From positions 831,001 through 895,000 of the forward strand of contig CP022585.1 in the NCBI GenBank assembly GCA_002243285.1: a DNA stretch of 64,000 bases. Reading direction: 5' to 3'. The number at the start of each line of letters is the position of its first letter. Positions within the stretch are counted from its first letter, which is position 1. Under the pieces are notes generated by a model. It saw nothing but the letters and a program-made list of their open reading frames with translations. It had not been told where the DNA came from and made no database searches. The position numbers and the translations under genes were made by a program. Of this stretch, positions 63,320 through 64,000 are shown in pieces. This stretch comes from Candidatus Fluviicola riflensis (GTDB lineage Bacteria > Bacteroidota > Bacteroidia > Flavobacteriales_D > Crocinitomicaceae).

Positions 63320-64000
63320 ATGAAAAAACAACGCAAGCACCCCAAAGGATTACCGTATTTATTTCTTTCCGAAATGTGGGAACGATTCGGTTATTACCTG
63401 ATGATTGGAATCTTCACGTTTTATCTGAAAGATCCCAAACAAGGATTTGAAATGTCAGAAGCTGAATCAGCCAATTTGTATGGAACGTTTATTGCGTTGG
63501 TGTTTTTCACGCCATTTATTGGTGGTTTACTTGCTGATCGCGTGTTTGGATACAGACCGCCGATCATTTTCGGAGGTATAGTCATGGGAGTCGGTTATTG
63601 CCTCATGGGAATTCATACTTATCCAATGCTCTACACAGGAATGATACTTGTGATCCTGGGAAATGGTTTATTCAAACCCAATATTTCCACCTTACTTGGT
63701 AATCTGTATAACAATCCGCAGTTTATCAATCAAAAGGATGAAGGCTACAACATTTTCTACATGGGAATCAACATTGGGGCTTTTGTCTGCAACATTGTTT
63801 CGGCTTTCCTTATTAATAAGTATGGTTATTCGGTGGCGTTTATCGGCGCTGGAGTCGGAATGTTTATTGGCGTAGGTGTGTTTTTAATGGGGAACAAACA
63901 TTACGTAGAAGGCGATGTCCGTAAGAAAGCTGTTCCGGGTGAAAAACCGTGGTGGATTGATTTAGGAATCGTTGTTATTCCGGCGGTGTTGTTTGCGTTC
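63320..64000 (+). CDS. POT/PTR2 family peptide transporter, partial (3' end beyond window)
   Basis: A second POT transporter; 227 codons are visible. LSEMWERFGYYLMIGIFTFY near 17-36, GNGLFKPNISTLLGNLY and FYMGINIGAFVCNIV are the family landmarks. It starts 67 bases after the first POT gene, with a hairpin between. It is a different subgroup from its neighbour. Confidence 0.92.
   Translation, partial: MKKQRKHPKGLPYLFLSEMWERFGYYLMIGIFTFYLKDPKQGFEMSEAESANLYGTFIALVFFTPFIGGLLADRVFGYRPPIIFGGIVMGVGYCLMGIHTYPMLYTGMILVILGNGLFKPNISTLLGNLYNNPQFINQKDEGYNIFYMGINIGAFVCNIVSAFLINKYGYSVAFIGAGVGMFIGVGVFLMGNKHYVEGDVRKKAVPGEKPWWIDLGIVVIPAVLFAF

Overview
The window looks like chromosomal DNA of a Bacteroidota bacterium, most likely an aquatic Flavobacteriales (Crocinitomicaceae/Fluviicola-like; genus level is inference). 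Supporting signs are a gliding-motility-type C-terminal domain, two type IX secretion (T9SS) sorting tails, a TonB receptor with a carboxypeptidase-like N-domain, an OstA-like protein, many lipoproteins, and promoters of the Bacteroidota TAnnTTTG (-7) type, usually 20-35 nt before the start codon. No tRNA, rRNA, CRISPR array or prophage was seen.

Layout. 1-4133: a giant secreted SBBP/PKD protein followed by an M42 peptidase. 4491-18238: mainly housekeeping genes on the plus strand: DinB-like, NlpC/P60, an NAD-dependent epimerase, glyA, an SGNH hydrolase, fahA, a RelA/SpoT enzyme, a Fur-family regulator, a STAS protein, purA and an OstA-like protein. 18235-28874: mostly minus strand: a membrane protein, a CapA-like protein, AI-2E transporter, GNAT/CoA-transferase pair, RlpA-like protein and two T9SS cargo proteins. 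An ECF sigma/putative anti-sigma pair lies inside this block on the plus strand. 29157-34995: tex, then a TonB siderophore receptor with a PepSY membrane partner.

35107-46739 is the most distinctive part. Two secreted paralogs of about 1230 residues, rich in MORN-like repeats, are separated by a 4224-bp IS1595-type transposon (38811-43034). The element has 12-bp perfect terminal inverted repeats and an 8-bp target duplication, TAAAATAA. It carries its transposase, an Xre regulator with a 51-residue partner, and several passenger genes of unknown function. It landed on the stop codon of the first paralog, and the duplication rebuilt that stop. Before insertion the two paralogs were 6 nt apart, in what was probably an operon.

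46975-49150: three related small envelope proteins and one other secreted protein. 49398-52908: a DUF2459-like protein, then an operon of an M1/M61-like peptidase with a lipoprotein shaped like a penicillin-binding protein but lacking catalytic residues. 53102-64000: valS, an OmpA-family protein, an LTA4H-like M1 aminopeptidase, tcdA-tatD, and two POT peptide transporters (the second cut by the window edge).

Intergenic spaces carry several unrelated palindromic or inverted-repeat families, some present in more than one copy in the window.
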